Shown in pieces: positions 5,049 through 6,296 of a stretch of DNA of 6,296 bases. The stretch comes from Deltaproteobacteria bacterium (lineage in GTDB: Bacteria; Desulfobacterota; DSM-4660; Desulfatiglandales; B25-G16): positions 1 to 6,296 of the forward strand of contig JAGYMO010000213.1 of the NCBI GenBank assembly GCA_018400255.1, written 5' to 3'. The notes below the pieces were generated by a model. That model was given only the letters and a program-made list of their open reading frames with translations. It was not told the DNA's origin and did not search any database. Both the position numbers and the translations under genes were made by a program. Numbering within the stretch: the first letter of the stretch is position 1; each line of letters begins with the position of its first letter.

Positions 5049-6209
5049 TTGAAAAATATTTGCCTTCTTGGTTCTACCGGTTATATAGGAGTTAATGCCC
5101 TTGATGTTATCAAGGGGAAACCCGGGCTGTATAATGTCACATCCCTCGGCGCAGGCGTAAATATAGATCTTCTTCTAAGTCAGATAAAAGAGTTTAAGCC
5201 AAAATATGCTGCAGTTATTAATTTTAAACTTGCTGAAGAGCTTAAAAAGAAACTCGGCAATTTTACAAATACAAAGATAGTTTGGGGTAATGAAGGATAT
5301 TCTGAGATAGCTACCCTGCCTGAAATAGATTTGGTTATAGGGGCAATGTCAGGCTTCTCTGGGCTACTGCCAATATACTCTGCAGTAACTGCATCTAAAG
5401 ATATTGCCCTGGCCAATAAAGAATCGTTGGTGATCGCTGGGTCTCTTCTAATGAGTGAATCAAAAAAACGGGGAGTAAAAATTTTTCCTATTGACAGTGA
5501 GCATAGCGCAATTCAACAGTCTATACAGGGTCATAGCAGGGAGGATATTAGAAAGATTATATTAACTGGTTCAGGCGGACCATTTAGAAATTTCCCCGTT
5601 GATAGATTAGCCAAGGTTAAGCCTGAGGAGGCCTTAAAACACCCTAACTGGAATATGGGAATGAAAATAACTATTGACTCAGCCACATTAATGAATAAAG
5701 GATTAGAGGCAATAGAGGCAAGATGGCTTTTTAACTTACAAATGAATCAAATAGAAATAATCATTCACCCCCAAAGCATCATACATTCTATGGTAGAATA
5801 TATGGATGGATCAATTATGGCTCAATTATCCGATACAGATATGCGGATACCGATAGCCTATGCCCTTTCTTATCCCAGACATCTCGAAGGAAACACAAAG
5901 CCACTAAATTTTCTGGATGTTGGGAGCTTAAGTTTTGAAAAACCTGATATAGAAAAATTTAGATGCCTTGGTTTAGCCCTTAACGCAGATAAAGCAGGTG
6001 GAAGCATGATGCCTGTTTTAAACGGGGCCAATGAAATAGCTGTAAACGCATTTCTTCAGAGGAAGATTGGTTTTGTAGAAATCCCCGAACTTATTGAAAG
6101 AACAATGGAAAATCATGAGATTTTCACCATAGATAGTATAGACAAAGCCATAGAGGCTAATCAATGGGCTAGATCAAGGGCAAAACAAATACTAAATACG
6201 CGCTGGTAA
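5049..6209 (+). CDS. dxr: 1-deoxy-D-xylulose 5-phosphate reductoisomerase
   Basis: Converts DXP to 2-C-methyl-D-erythritol 4-phosphate with NADPH and a divalent metal, the committed step of the MEP isoprenoid pathway; the target of fosmidomycin. The N-terminal Rossmann domain opens with GSTGYIG (8-14), then ALANKESLV (120-128). Catalytic and metal residues are visible in DSEHSAI (149-155: Asp149, Glu151), TGSGGPFR (173-180), HPNWNMG (198-204) and the DSATLMNKGLE stretch (210-220), followed by HPQSIIHSMV (240-249) and the C-terminal helical domain with NGANEIAVNAF (325-335). At 386 residues it is full length. The start is TTG, with AAGGA at 5033-5037 (11-nt gap); the glycine loop at residue 8 fits the family and leaves no room for a later start. 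Tyr12 replaces the usual Ser in the nucleotide loop. It lies 18 nt after cdsA. Confidence 0.97.
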   Translation: MKNICLLGSTGYIGVNALDVIKGKPGLYNVTSLGAGVNIDLLLSQIKEFKPKYAAVINFKLAEELKKKLGNFTNTKIVWGNEGYSEIATLPEIDLVIGAMSGFSGLLPIYSAVTASKDIALANKESLVIAGSLLMSESKKRGVKIFPIDSEHSAIQQSIQGHSREDIRKIILTGSGGPFRNFPVDRLAKVKPEEALKHPNWNMGMKITIDSATLMNKGLEAIEARWLFNLQMNQIEIIIHPQSIIHSMVEYMDGSIMAQLSDTDMRIPIAYALSYPRHLEGNTKPLNFLDVGSLSFEKPDIEKFRCLGLALNADKAGGSMMPVLNGANEIAVNAFLQRKIGFVEIPELIERTMENHEIFTIDSIDKAIEANQWARSRAKQILNTRW

Positions 6210-6223
6210 AATGTTTTGTAACC

Positions 6224-6282
6224 GTTCACGGGTTCAGCGTTCTGGCCGCCACAAAAACGGCGGATAAAGGTTCAAAGGTTCA
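6224..6282. repeat. GTTCA short repeats with a GC hairpin, after dxr
   Basis: GTTCA occurs at 6224-6228, 6232-6236, 6270-6274 and 6278-6282, with a variant GTTCT at 6239-6243, so units recur every 7-8 nt in two groups. The second group is a tandem octamer AAAGGTTC (6266-6281). Between the groups CCGCC (6246-6250) pairs with GGCGG (6259-6263) around an 8-nt loop; no T tract follows, so it is not a standard terminator. The composition is more GC-rich than the genes nearby. Similar degenerate GTTCA strings occur between genes in some bacterial genomes; that comparison is from memory. No gene is seen before the window ends. Confidence 0.5.
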
Positions 6283-6296
6283 ATAGCTAAAGACAG

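Noticed and set aside
1..6296. CRISPR array, tRNA, rRNA, insertion sequence, phage or defence genes
   Set aside because: No regular spaced repeats of CRISPR length, no tRNA cloverleaf and no transposase, integrase or toxin-type frame was seen; the coding content is core housekeeping.

Overview
The window is an AT-rich bacterial housekeeping segment with seven genes, all on the + strand, in the order rpsB - tsf - pyrH - frr - uppS - cdsA - dxr. All seven are full length and carry their family motifs. This gene order is widely conserved in bacteria. The low G+C, the short (~200 aa) EF-Ts, the long acidic tail on S2 and GTTCA-type intergenic repeats would fit a Gram-negative-type lineage such as Desulfobacterota, Nitrospirota or a Brocadiales-like planctomycete. 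I cannot decide between these from the sequence alone, and the assignment is inference.

Layout. 1-317 is an AT-rich non-coding region ending in a candidate promoter (TTGACA at 220-225), a small hairpin where the transcript would begin (254-271) and a good Shine-Dalgarno. 318-1820 holds rpsB and tsf, 15 nt apart. 1821-2156 is a 336-nt non-coding gap, the most structured part of the window. It contains a long imperfect inverted repeat, a good sigma70-like promoter inside it, a degenerate direct repeat, a 16-bp hairpin, an 11-codon Tyr-rich mini-ORF and a terminator-like AU hairpin with a run of seven T shortly before pyrH. 2157-6209 holds pyrH, frr, uppS, cdsA and dxr, tightly packed (pyrH and frr overlap; uppS-cdsA are 7 nt apart and cdsA-dxr 18 nt). 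The one larger spacer, 61 nt between frr and uppS, contains a G-free pyrimidine-rich tract. 6210-6296 holds short GTTCA repeats and a GC hairpin.

How the genes work together. RpsB, EF-Ts and RRF serve translation (small subunit, EF-Tu recycling, ribosome recycling). PyrH makes UDP, which feeds UTP and CTP synthesis. CdsA consumes CTP to make CDP-diacylglycerol for phospholipids. Dxr commits carbon to the MEP isoprenoid pathway, and UppS uses isoprenoid precursors to build undecaprenyl diphosphate, the lipid carrier for the cell wall. The set therefore couples protein synthesis with envelope growth.

I found no new multi-gene system here: the coding content is conserved core. The parts worth a second look are the pyrH leader (possible attenuation), the repeats after dxr, a Tyr in the Dxr nucleotide-binding loop, and the long S2 tail.
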